From contig NZ_CP061800.1 in NCBI RefSeq assembly GCF_017377395.1, positions 372,001 through 436,000 on the forward strand: a stretch of DNA of 64,000 nt. The letters run 5' to 3'. Position 1 is the first letter of the stretch. Each line of letters opens with the position of its first letter. Positions 25,779 through 33,719 of this stretch are shown here, piece after piece. A program made the position numbers and the translations under genes. A model generated the notes under the pieces. It did not search any database and had not been told where the DNA came from. It saw only the letters and a list, made by a program, of their open reading frames with translations. The DNA comes from Desulfonema magnum. GTDB taxonomy: Bacteria; Desulfobacterota; Desulfobacteria; Desulfobacterales; 4be13.

Positions 25779-26816
25779 TTATGTGCTGTTTTTGTTTTTT
25801 TCAAGCTGTCTGGCTATTTGCTCAAATTCTTTATCATCTTTCTGTTTATCATATTCAAGTCTTTTGAGATTGAATTTTTCATATTCTGTCACAGCCAGAT
25901 TTTTTGCGATTTCCATAGAAACTTTTCCTGCATTTTTAAGAATATCTTTTTCGTTAAATTTGAGAAAAGCGTCCAATTTCTCTTTCCATTGTCTCATATA
26001 AACAGGCTGTCTCTGTTCTGCCTGCATCTCTGCATAATCAAGATACATGGTCACGATACGGTTTAGCTGACGGATTTCGTTTTCCCTGAGGTAATTCTTG
26101 CCGATGGTGACATCGGATTTCCTCAGTTTCGCTCCCTTCCACGATGTGAGCCCCATATTCGGTTTGTCCGCGTCCGCACGTTCTGCAATCAGTTCGGCAG
26201 CCGTTTTTCCGGTAATTGCCCAGTGAAGTTTGTTCTGCACAATTTTGAAGAACTCCTGTGTTTCCTCAGCTTTGGAGTCATAATCTATGGCGAGCTTGTA
26301 AATATCTCTGATTTTCTGATAGAAACGTTTTTCCGAAGCACGGATATCTCTGATCCGTTCCAGCAGTTCATCAAAATAATCACCTGCAAAACTTTGCCCC
26401 TCTTTAAGACGTTCATCATCAAGCACAAACCCTTTTATCATATATTCCCGAAGTCTTTCGGTTGCCCATTGTCTGAATTGTGTCCCTCGGAGTGAGCGTA
26501 CGCGGTAACCGACAGACATTATCATATCGAGATTATAAAAATTCGTCATATATTTTTTATTATCCGAAGCAGTTATTCGGAATTTCCGAATAACTGAATT
26601 TTTATTTAATTCACCTTCTTTGAATATGTTCCCGATGTGTTCACTGATTGTCGGAACGGTTACCTGAAACAATTCAGCCAGCATTTTCTGTGACAACCAT
26701 ACAGTTTCTTCTTCCAATCGGACTTCTATTTTGCTTTTTCCATCTTCAGTCTGATACAATAAAATTTCTGATGAAGTCGCCTGTTTTTCAGAGATAATAA
26801 TATCTTTATTGTCCAT
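25779..26816 (-). CDS. RhuM-family protein
   Basis: 345 residues. The N-terminal part (EVRLEEETVWLSQKMLAELF followed by VTVPTISEHIGNIF, about 30-65) is the winged-helix-like start of RhuM proteins; YNLDMIMSVGYRVRSLRGTQFRQWAT (about 93-118) is the family's most conserved stretch, and helical regions fill the C-terminal half. RhuM was named in Salmonella pathogenicity island 3; members are scattered on mobile DNA and their biochemical role is not established. TTTGGAGAA precedes the ATG. It is flanked by repeat-rich, gene-poor DNA, as expected of transferred genes. Confidence 0.85.
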   Translation of the reverse strand: MDNKDIIISEKQATSSEILLYQTEDGKSKIEVRLEEETVWLSQKMLAELFQVTVPTISEHIGNIFKEGELNKNSVIRKFRITASDNKKYMTNFYNLDMIMSVGYRVRSLRGTQFRQWATERLREYMIKGFVLDDERLKEGQSFAGDYFDELLERIRDIRASEKRFYQKIRDIYKLAIDYDSKAEETQEFFKIVQNKLHWAITGKTAAELIAERADADKPNMGLTSWKGAKLRKSDVTIGKNYLRENEIRQLNRIVTMYLDYAEMQAEQRQPVYMRQWKEKLDAFLKFNEKDILKNAGKVSMEIAKNLAVTEYEKFNLKRLEYDKQKDDKEFEQIARQLEKNKNST

Positions 26817-26862
26817 TCAATTCTCCAAATTTAAGCACAAATTTAAGCACATAACACAGAAT

Positions 26863-26991
26863 TCAGCGGTTTGTAACACATAGCGCAGCCGATCCCTTAG
26901 CATTTTGAACATTGAATATTCGCTCAATTTCTTCCTGATTGCATACAGGGTGAAAGAACATTTTTTGGATTTCTATTTCGTTCATATTCAT
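26863..26991 (-). CDS. Possible 42-residue ORF upstream of rhuM
   Basis: An open frame Met-Asn-Met-Asn-Glu-Ile-Glu-Ile-Gln-Lys to a stop 46 bp before rhuM, same strand. It has coding-like composition (acidic and amphipathic) but only a weak ribosome-binding site. It could be a small partner of RhuM or the remnant of a longer gene. Not recognised. Confidence 0.25.
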   Translation of the reverse strand: MNMNEIEIQKMFFHPVCNQEEIERIFNVQNAKGSAALCVTNR

Positions 26992-27058
26992 CTTTTAAAT
27001 CCAACCTTGGATTATGCGGAAACATCGGGCATCTACATATAGATGCCTGAGAAGCATC

Positions 27059-27170
27059 TACTACAGCACTTTGTAAATACGTCACCCCCTCTTCGGAACA
27101 CAACAGGCTGATTTTATATGAACAGCCAAAGTCAATCAGGGGGGTGACGAACTTTCAAAGTGGTGTACTA
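27059..27170. mobile_element. MITE family 3
   Basis: 112 bp with imperfect terminal inverted repeats of about 30 bp: TACTACAGCACTTTGTAAAT and the complement of the right end TAGTACACCACTTTGAAAGT, both continuing into CGTCACCCCC. No clear target duplication. Short GCATCT-containing repeats surround it (27030-27260). Confidence 0.6.
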
Positions 27171-27438
27171 CATATAGATGCTTTTGGGAATTTCCACACT
27201 TCCGTCCGAAAAAGCATCTGCATCTGGATGCAAGCATCTGTATCCGAATACAAGCATCTGTATTTACGTTTGTTCTGGCATGATTTTTGTGAAGGAGATT
27301 CTGTCGGAAAAAAAGCCGTTTTCAAGGCTGAAGGCCGTCCGGACATTCCGATTTCGAGCCGGGCCAAACCTGAATCTGACGACTATGGAATGAAAACTTT
27401 TGCAGGCAGTGAATTTCGGGTTAACATTTAAAAATATT

Positions 27439-27506
27439 CATCTCCGTTTTCCCCGGAATGACAGCATCTTAAAATCGTCATTCCGAGGAAAGTCGGAAAA
27501 CGGATG
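27439..27506. repeat. Palindrome downstream of bamD
   Basis: Arms CATCTCCGTTTTCC and GGAAAACGGATG with inner GGAATGAC/GTCATTCC. It could act as a transcription terminator for the trxA-trxB-bamD operon although no long T run follows. Confidence 0.5.
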
Positions 27507-27582
27507 TTTTCTGATTTTAAACCGAAATCCGCTGGTGGTTACAGAGCGTATTGAAGCGGGCCGGATCTGCTGAAACGAAAAC

Positions 27583-28248
27583 TTATTCTTTTAACTCAGC
27601 TTTGCACAAAGTAACATATCGTCGGGCATCCTGCTGAATTCCGACATCAGGATAAACAGAAAGGACAGTTTCAAATCGTTTTAAAGCGGCTTTGTAATTT
27701 TTGTTCTTATAATAAAATCGCCCCACATAGAATTCATGTTCGGCAAGATTTTTTTTACATTTTCTGATGGGTTTTTCAGCTTTTTTGGCGTAAACATCTT
27801 TGGGAAACTGCCTGAGCAGGCGGCTGAATATGTCCATAGCCTTCTGAGTGGTCGTCTGATCCCTGTCTATCCCCTCCAGTTGTTGAAAATAGCAATGCCC
27901 GATCTGATAAATAACATAGGGTATTGCCTCATTACGGGGATGAAGGGCTTCAAACGCTTCATAAGCGAACACAGCCTCCTCATACTCTTTTAAATGGTAG
28001 TGCGCATCCGCTATCTTCAGTTCCGCGAGGATTGCAAATTTGCTGAAAGGATACCAGTCCTTCAGCTTTTCAAAGGATTCTATTGCCCCCCTGTATTTTT
28101 CTTTGGCAAAATATGCCATGCCTTCGCTTGCAAGTTCTTCCGCGGATTTTTCCTTTTTGACTTCAAACAATGCACAGCCTGAGAATATAAATAATGAAAT
28201 AATGCTGAACAAAACCAGAATCTTTAAGTAAAATCGGTTTTTCATCAT
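27583..28248 (-). CDS. bamD: Outer membrane assembly lipoprotein BamD
   Basis: 221 residues from the ATG at 28248; ATG at 28272 with GGA upstream is an alternative. A lipoprotein signal ends at Ile-Phe-Ser-Gly-Cys. The mature part is a string of TPR-like repeats (EGMAYFAKEKYRGAIESFEKLKDWYPFSKF; YHLKEYEEAVFAYEAFEALHPRNEAIPYVIYQIGHCYF; RFYYKNKNYKAALKRFETVLSVYPD) in the arrangement typical of BamD/YfiO, the essential partner of BamA in folding outer-membrane proteins. It lies 79 bp after trxB in the same direction and may be cotranscribed. Confidence 0.9.
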   Translation of the reverse strand: MMKNRFYLKILVLFSIISLFIFSGCALFEVKKEKSAEELASEGMAYFAKEKYRGAIESFEKLKDWYPFSKFAILAELKIADAHYHLKEYEEAVFAYEAFEALHPRNEAIPYVIYQIGHCYFQQLEGIDRDQTTTQKAMDIFSRLLRQFPKDVYAKKAEKPIRKCKKNLAEHEFYVGRFYYKNKNYKAALKRFETVLSVYPDVGIQQDARRYVTLCKAELKE

Positions 28249-28327
28249 GAGTACAGATACTATTTCGTTCATTTTTCCAGAAAAAAAATCAGTTCGATTC
28301 ATTTTATTAATAAGCCCCTGAAACGAA

Positions 28328-29251
28328 TCAGAAATTTTCGATATAATGTTCCGCTGAAAAAGCAGCAATCGCAGCATCGCCGACCGCGGTCACAATCTGA
28401 CGCAGGGGAGTATTTCGCGCATCACCTGCCACAAACACACCGGGTACCGAGGTACTCATGTCTGCATCCGCAATAATAAATCCGAATTCATCCTGTCTGA
28501 GGGCATCCCCCAGGAACTCGGTATTGGGAAGAATCCCTATCCATATAAAGCACCCGTCCACAGCAAGATTCTTTTCCTCACCGCTTTTGACATTCTTTAC
28601 AGTGATCTTCTCAACATTGGTCAGGCCATCCATACGGGTCAGCACGGAGTCCCACAGAAATTCAATCTTATCATTGGCCAATGCCCGTTCCCGCAAGATA
28701 CCAGTTGCTCTGAGTTCATCTCTCCTGTGGATCAGATACACTTTTTTCACAAATTTGGTAAGGAATATACTTTCCTGAACAGCCGTATCACCGCCGCCCA
28801 CGGCCGCGACAACACGGTCCCTGAAAAAAGGTCCGTCACAGGTGGCACAGGAGGATACACCTTTGCCAAAAAAGACATCTTCACCAGGAACACCCAGTTT
28901 TCTGGGCGAAGCCCCCGTGGCAATAATTATCGCACGAGTTGTGACGGTTTTGTCATTCAGTCTGATTGTTTTTATTTTTTCGGACAACTCCAGGGAGAGA
29001 ACTTCATTGTTTTCAATTACAAGACCAAACTGTTTTGCCTGTTCGGTCATTTTCTGAACCAATTCAAATCCGCTGATTCCTTCGGGAAACCCGGGATAAT
29101 TCTCAACCCAGTCCGTTATAAGGACCTGTCCGCCGGTCGAAATTTTCTCTATCAGAATCACATTCAACTTGGCCCTGGCCGCGTAAAGTCCGGCAGTCAG
29201 ACCGGCCGGCCCTCCCCCGATAACGACAAGATCATAATCTGTTTTTTCCAT
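28328..29251 (-). CDS. trxB: Thioredoxin reductase
   Basis: 307 residues, the low-molecular-weight bacterial type. FAD-binding Gly-Gly-Gly-Pro-Ala-Gly near residue 12, redox-active Cys-Ala-Thr-Cys near residue 135, NADPH-binding Gly-Gly-Gly-Asp-Thr-Ala followed by His-Arg-Arg-Asp, and the closing VFVAGDARNTPLRQIVTAVGDAA FAD motif are all present. It reduces the thioredoxin encoded 33 bp upstream with NADPH. AGGGGAA precedes the ATG. Confidence 0.95.
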   Translation of the reverse strand: MEKTDYDLVVIGGGPAGLTAGLYAARAKLNVILIEKISTGGQVLITDWVENYPGFPEGISGFELVQKMTEQAKQFGLVIENNEVLSLELSEKIKTIRLNDKTVTTRAIIIATGASPRKLGVPGEDVFFGKGVSSCATCDGPFFRDRVVAAVGGGDTAVQESIFLTKFVKKVYLIHRRDELRATGILRERALANDKIEFLWDSVLTRMDGLTNVEKITVKNVKSGEEKNLAVDGCFIWIGILPNTEFLGDALRQDEFGFIIADADMSTSVPGVFVAGDARNTPLRQIVTAVGDAAIAAFSAEHYIENF

Positions 29252-29284
29252 TATCTGTTCCCCTGACTAAATAAAAAACGGAGT

Positions 29285-29611
29285 TTAAAGTAGATTGTTT
29301 AATGAATCTTCAAGCTTGGATTTTGCCACCATGCCTGTTATTTTCTCCACATCTTTTCCATCTTTGAAGAAAATAAGCGTGGGGATCGCTCTGATTTCAT
29401 ATTTGCCAGGTGAGACAGGATTATCATCAACATTGCATTTTGCAAATTTAATTTTATCGCCAAAATCGGCCGCAAGTTCCTCAACCATAGGGCCTATGGC
29501 TTTACACGGACCGCACCACGGGGCCCAGAAATCAACCACTACCGGTATGCCTGCCTCTAGGACTTCCTTATCAAAACTGCTGTCATTAATTTCCACAACA
29601 CCTTCTGCCAT
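29285..29611 (-). CDS. trxA: Thioredoxin
   Basis: 108 residues with the Trp-Cys-Gly-Pro-Cys active site near residue 32, the buried Asp in VVVDFWAPW and the cis-Pro loop (Ile-Pro-Thr-Leu). The ATG at 29611 is chosen; AAAGGATG lies upstream and the longer frame from 29641 adds an unrelated ten residues. It is the first gene of trxA-trxB-bamD. Confidence 0.95.
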   Translation of the reverse strand: MAEGVVEINDSSFDKEVLEAGIPVVVDFWAPWCGPCKAIGPMVEELAADFGDKIKFAKCNVDDNPVSPGKYEIRAIPTLIFFKDGKDVEKITGMVAKSKLEDSLNNLL

Positions 29612-29690
29612 GATGTTATCATCCTTTCTTACCATAAACATAAAACATATTAAAAAAAGGCATCCCTCATTTGTCTGTTCACGCGTGACT

Positions 29691-29824
29691 GTCAGCAGAT
29701 CAAAAAAATTCGCGCTTCAGCCCCGAGGCAGTCTGTCATGCCGGACTCTCTGATTCTACAGAGACCGCCTCAGGGCGGAACCGCGAACGGGGTCTGAATT
29801 TTTAGTTATTTTCAATCTGCTGAC
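29691..29824. repeat. Possible small inverted-repeat element
   Basis: Ends GTCAGCAGAT and ATCTGCTGAC are exact complements 134 bp apart, with internal GC-rich palindromes (CCGCCTCAGGGCGG). Single copy here, so identity as a mobile element is uncertain. Confidence 0.4.
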
Positions 29825-29965
29825 GATAGAACAATTTTGTAAATTGTTTGAAACCATTTGCAAAATTGTCTGCCCGTCGTCATATGAGAAATACCTAAAA
29901 AAACTGAAACTTACATTTTAGGGGGATAAAAACTTTCTTTTGGTTTTTTTACAATTTTTGACTAA

Positions 29966-30066
29966 GGGTCTGTAAAAAAATAACCTTTCCAGTTTTTGCA
30001 TCCCTCATTTATCCTGTTATCAGATGCGAATCTGATAATTTGTTCAAGTTATTTTTTTACAAGCCC
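29966..30066. mobile_element. MITE family 2, copy 2
   Basis: 101 bp, about 85-90 percent identical by eye to 23821-23917, flanked by TAA on both sides. Inserted between trxA and the transposase gene. Confidence 0.75.
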
Positions 30067-30140
30067 TAATGTATCAAATATAGTGACACTAACATACATT
30101 GTCAACTTTTTAACAGTGCTGAAGCATGAGTTTTTATTCA

Positions 30141-31924
30141 GCAGTTATTTGGGAGCAAAAAACAATAAAATTTGCTCGTGATAATAAATTCATATACTGA
30201 ATTACTTTCAGAGATTTTTAATGATGACTATACAGCAAAAAAATGTTATATATGCACACACCTCTCCCTCAGATGTCACGTCTTTATATATTTTCGATGC
30301 AGGACTAAGCCAGACGAAGCTGAAAGTTTTTGTTCAGTCGCCTGAACACTGTTTCCTCATCCGGCCACGGGCCGGAAACTGTTTCACGAATAAATCTGAT
30401 AAAACCTTTCAGGCCATGATTTTTAACTGTTTTTATAAGGCATTCGGAATACTGGGCAAGAATGGTGAACAGATGACCGGTTTTCATCAGATAATGATAT
30501 CCTTTCATGGCACTCCAGTTGTAAGAAAAACAGTGTTCATAATTATACCCGTGACGTTTTTCAACAAGTATGCCGGTTTCAATACCCCATCGGTGACGTG
30601 CTCCCATATTACAGCGTTCGTGAACATTGCCGTAGTTAAGCGGTTCGCTGGAAATCCAGGCATGACGGGAGGTCATGATCTCAGTCTCCGCATTTTTATT
30701 AACCTTTTCCCATGTCTCCTCACATACGACAACATGGATCACAATTTTGCGCCTGTATTTCTCTCCGTACCGGTATTCCAGTCCGTTCACCCATTCAAAA
30801 TGCTGTTTACGATTCCCCCATTTCCTGTTTGCCCTGTTGCCTTTCTCAAGTCCTCTGAGCGAGTTGAATTCCTCCCACACACTGCGCAGACAATTGTCTT
30901 TCAGGACAATCATGAACTGCCATTTGTTCTCTGCGCACAACTCCGCCACAGGGCCGTTGGCATAAAGACCGTCAAGCAGCAATATTACCGGAAGACGGGG
31001 AAATTTCTTTTTCAGACGCCTCATCAGTCTGTGAAAAGCCTTCAGCTCACAGTCCTGTTTGTTGTTATCCGTATCTCCTTCCGGATAACTCAGAAATTCA
31101 CTCATAAGGGGAATTGTCATTCCGTTATGAAATGCAAGGCAGGCTTCCAGCACATAGACATAATACTGCCTCCGCTCACTTTTCCCGATCTTGCGTTCCA
31201 GACATTCCTCACTCCATATCTCACTTCTTACAAACTTCTGTGTCCCGTCAACAGCCACAGGATAACAATTGCCGATCAGATAACGACGGAACTTTTTATT
31301 CCTGACAAACCGGCGGACCAGTTCAATATAAGCTTCTTCAATCTCGGCAACTTCAATTGCGGAAAGAAGACGCATCAGTGTGTCATTATGCGGCAGATCA
31401 GCAAGTTCAGGAAAATACAGCCGAAGATTTTCCATAAACATCGGACGGGTCATCTCCCGATTTGCCTCACGCCGGGAACTCATCTGGAATACAAAGGTAA
31501 GTATTCCGTAAATCAGAATGACCGTCATCTTATGTTTGCACTTTTTCGGATTTCTCGGGTCCTGAATCTTCCTCAGGCGTTTCAGAAGGACCGGAAGATG
31601 AGCTTTTATAATTTTCATTTGCTCTGTAAGCGCCTCTTCACGTTCCGCTTTTTCTTCCGCCACTGTCTTACAGGCACATTTGCAGTTCGGAAGGGAGTCC
31701 CGGGATGCAGGTTTCAGACCTTCTGTTTTCTGATGCTCGCGCAGTTGCTTTTCAACCTTTTTTTTCTCCGCTCTCTGATTTGTCAGTTCAGCGGTGTCAG
31801 GACGGCCGGATGCTGTCTGTTTTTCAGGCATGATTTTTCCTTTCTGATGCAATATAAATATCTGATGCAATATACATGCCAATATAATACAAAAAATAAA
31901 TTTTGTCTTCCCCAAAAAACAGCG
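30141..31924 (-). mobile_element. IS element, boundaries tentative
   Basis: Contains the transposase at 30305-31831. GCAGTTATTTGGGAGCAAAA at 30141 and the complement of 31905-31924 (GCTGTTTTTTGGGGAAGACA) are similar and could be imperfect terminal repeats; no target duplication is visible. Confidence 0.4.
30305..31831 (-). CDS. DDE transposase (IS4-like/ISNCY-type)
   Basis: 508 residues from ATG at 31831 (AAAGGAA upstream). A Lys/Glu-rich N-terminal region with a CxCxC cluster is followed by an RNase H-like catalytic core: Val-Ala-Val-Asp-Gly-Thr-Gln (about 194), Leu-Leu-Asp-Gly-Leu-Tyr-Ala (about 284) and a Trp-Gly-Ile-Glu-Thr-Gly segment followed by basic residues and HGYNYEHCF (about 420). 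These fit a D-D-E transposase with a long insertion, resembling unclassified (ISNCY-like) families. The reading frame is intact. An equally long antisense frame exists but has no transposase features. Confidence 0.8.
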   Translation of the reverse strand: MPEKQTASGRPDTAELTNQRAEKKKVEKQLREHQKTEGLKPASRDSLPNCKCACKTVAEEKAEREEALTEQMKIIKAHLPVLLKRLRKIQDPRNPKKCKHKMTVILIYGILTFVFQMSSRREANREMTRPMFMENLRLYFPELADLPHNDTLMRLLSAIEVAEIEEAYIELVRRFVRNKKFRRYLIGNCYPVAVDGTQKFVRSEIWSEECLERKIGKSERRQYYVYVLEACLAFHNGMTIPLMSEFLSYPEGDTDNNKQDCELKAFHRLMRRLKKKFPRLPVILLLDGLYANGPVAELCAENKWQFMIVLKDNCLRSVWEEFNSLRGLEKGNRANRKWGNRKQHFEWVNGLEYRYGEKYRRKIVIHVVVCEETWEKVNKNAETEIMTSRHAWISSEPLNYGNVHERCNMGARHRWGIETGILVEKRHGYNYEHCFSYNWSAMKGYHYLMKTGHLFTILAQYSECLIKTVKNHGLKGFIRFIRETVSGPWPDEETVFRRLNKNFQLRLA

Positions 31925-32137
31925 CGACAAAAAAAATTAAGGTTTTAATTAAAGCTTTGTGTATCAACGAATTAAATTTCATGCTTCAGAACTGACTTTT
32001 TAAACCGTTGTTCAGGGCTTGTCCGAACAGAGATGCCATCTCACCTGAAACAGAATATGTAAAGGGGCAATCCGTTCCGCGGCTGCCCCTTGTATAATTG
32101 GCACTTTGAATTTGTATTGCTTGGTCAGCAAGGCATT

Positions 32138-32172
32138 GAGACTTCCGAAATTTTCAAAACAGGGGAAGTCTC
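32138..32172. repeat. GACTTCC palindrome copy
   Basis: Inverted arms GAGACTTCC/GGAAGTCTC, same family as 15535-15567 and 41963-41994, just downstream of the OmpA-family gene. It may serve as its terminator although no T run follows on the minus strand. Confidence 0.5.
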
Positions 32173-32193
32173 AAAACCCTCTGATTTTATGTC

Positions 32194-33261
32194 CTAACGA
32201 ATCGGATGCAGTTCAACCCGCCGGTTCTGCGCCCGACCTTCTTCCGTGTCGTTCGAAGCCGCAGGTATGGAGAACCAGTAACCTATCGTGGAAAGTCGTC
32301 CGGAGTCAATTCCCCTCTGTACGAAATAATTATACACCGCTTTGGCACGTCTTTCGGAAAGCGGTTTATTATATCTCTTGGAACCGATATTACAGGTATG
32401 ACCCTGGATTTCTATATTCAGATACGGATTTTCCTTGAGAACCTTCACGACGTTATCCAAGTCAGGATAATACTGGGGTCTGATTTCTGACTTGTCGTAG
32501 TCAAACAGAAGATTTTCAATTACCCAGCATCCTCTTTCATTCACAAAAGCAGCCTTTGGCGTATCCGGGCAGTCATCATCCTGGTCACATACCCCGTCAT
32601 TGTCCGCATCAGGACATGGTGTCGGTATGGGTTTAACCTCTTCCACAACCGGCGGTTCTTCTTTAGGTGTTATCACTTCAGGTTCAACTTCAACAGGTTC
32701 CGGCGGAACCTCCTCTTCCTCAGGCAGGCAATAGGCAGACAAGAGCATGTTGAATTCTTCGGGGCTGTATGCTGTTGCCTTTGTTCCGAAAATAATCTTT
32801 CCACCTTCGACTTTTGCATAACTGGGGGGATCTGTCATGCCTTTTGCAGATTCCAGCGGAAAAGTTATTCCGTAACCTTCTAAAATCGTGTTTAATACGT
32901 CCGGACTATATGCCGTGGCCTTTGTCCCGAAAACAGCTTTCCCATTTCTGATTCTGACAAAGCTCTTCGAAGCCTTCTGTACCTGCGGCACAGCTTCGGA
33001 TAAGAGTGCGAGTCCGTAACCATTCAGAATTCTGTTTAAGGTGTTCGGACTGTACGCTGTGGGACTTTTTCCAAAAACAATTTTCCCGTTTTTAACCCTT
33101 GCATAATTTGCGGTGACTTTTCCTGCTTTTACAGCGTCCGCAGTCAGTTCCGGAACAGAGCAGTCTGGTTTGAACATGGCCAGCCCGTTCTGACTGGCAA
33201 ACCCGACCAGCAGCATGGTGCTGATCATTACATAACCCAATACTTTTAACCATTTTTTCAT
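32194..33261 (-). CDS. OmpA-family envelope protein with three N-terminal repeats
   Basis: 355 residues. Signal peptide (residues 1-28); three 45-50-residue repeats with the pattern YAxVxxGKIxFGxxxTAYSPxxxNxILxGYG (about 48-80, 97-128, 145-180); a Pro/Glu/Val linker; one calcium-binding thrombospondin type 3 element (DADNDGVCDQDDDCPDTP, about 215-235); and a C-terminal OmpA domain (about 250-355) with FDYDKSEI, the peptidoglycan-binding NxxLSxxRAxxV motif and NRRVE. The OmpA part should anchor it to peptidoglycan. AAGGAGGTAAG precedes the ATG. The N-terminal repeat is not one I recognise. Confidence 0.85.
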   Translation of the reverse strand: MKKWLKVLGYVMISTMLLVGFASQNGLAMFKPDCSVPELTADAVKAGKVTANYARVKNGKIVFGKSPTAYSPNTLNRILNGYGLALLSEAVPQVQKASKSFVRIRNGKAVFGTKATAYSPDVLNTILEGYGITFPLESAKGMTDPPSYAKVEGGKIIFGTKATAYSPEEFNMLLSAYCLPEEEEVPPEPVEVEPEVITPKEEPPVVEEVKPIPTPCPDADNDGVCDQDDDCPDTPKAAFVNERGCWVIENLLFDYDKSEIRPQYYPDLDNVVKVLKENPYLNIEIQGHTCNIGSKRYNKPLSERRAKAVYNYFVQRGIDSGRLSTIGYWFSIPAASNDTEEGRAQNRRVELHPIR

Positions 33262-33362
33262 CTTTCTTACCTCCTTAACTTTGTTAATTAAAAAAACATT
33301 TCCTCCTTATTAAAACCTCCTTATATTAAAAAAATCAAAATTTCAACCCCTAAAAAAGTGTC

Positions 33363-33478
33363 GGGGTGTTAAGTGTTAGGTGTTAGGTGTTAAGTGTTAA
33401 GTGTTAAGTGTTAAGTGTCAGAACAACAAGTCATGCACCCTAACACCTTAACACCTAACACCTTAACACCTAACACCT
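33363..33478. repeat. GTGTTAA/GTGTTAG array and its inverted counterpart
   Basis: Eight GTGTTAA/GGTGTTA units (33363-33420) face AACACCT/TTAACACC units (33433-33478); the two halves are complementary and could fold into a long hairpin. Unit length is 7 bp, with some 8-bp units in the second half. Confidence 0.85.
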
Positions 33479-33630
33479 GGGGTGATGAAAATGTCACAAA
33501 CCGGGCTGACAATTGCGATCCCATTTTTATTCCGCAAATTTTTATGACTTAAAAATCAGGCAGTTAAAAAATGCGGGGAACAAAAACGGGATCAGCTTTT
33601 TCAGAGCCTTGGAAACATTTTCATCACCCC
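33479..33630. mobile_element. MITE family 4 nested in a heptamer array
   Basis: 152 bp with terminal inverted repeats GGGGTGATGAAAATG/CATTTTCATCACCCC and inner inverted GATCCC...TTCCGCA segments. Array sequence ACCTAACACCT lies on both sides, so the element either inserted into the array or mobilised with it; ACCT is duplicated at the junctions. Confidence 0.7.
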
Positions 33631-33716
33631 ACCTAACACCTAACACCTTAACACCTAACACCTAACACCTTAACACCTTAACACCTTAACACTTAACACC
33701 TTAACACCTGACACTT
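33631..33716. repeat. AACACCT/TTAACACC array
   Basis: Continuation of the array at 33433-33478 on the other side of the MITE, ending at the stop codon of the VWA/OmpA gene. Confidence 0.85.
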
Positions 33717-33719
33717 TTT

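Noticed and set aside
29691..29824. Possible tRNA or structured RNA near trxA
   Set aside because: Has GC-rich hairpins but no TPsiC arm or acceptor-stem complementarity of tRNA size; terminal inverted repeats fit a small element better.
30221..31948. 575-codon antisense frame over the IS transposase
   Set aside because: It mirrors the transposase gene and lacks recognisable motifs; the opposite strand has the DDE residues and RBS.
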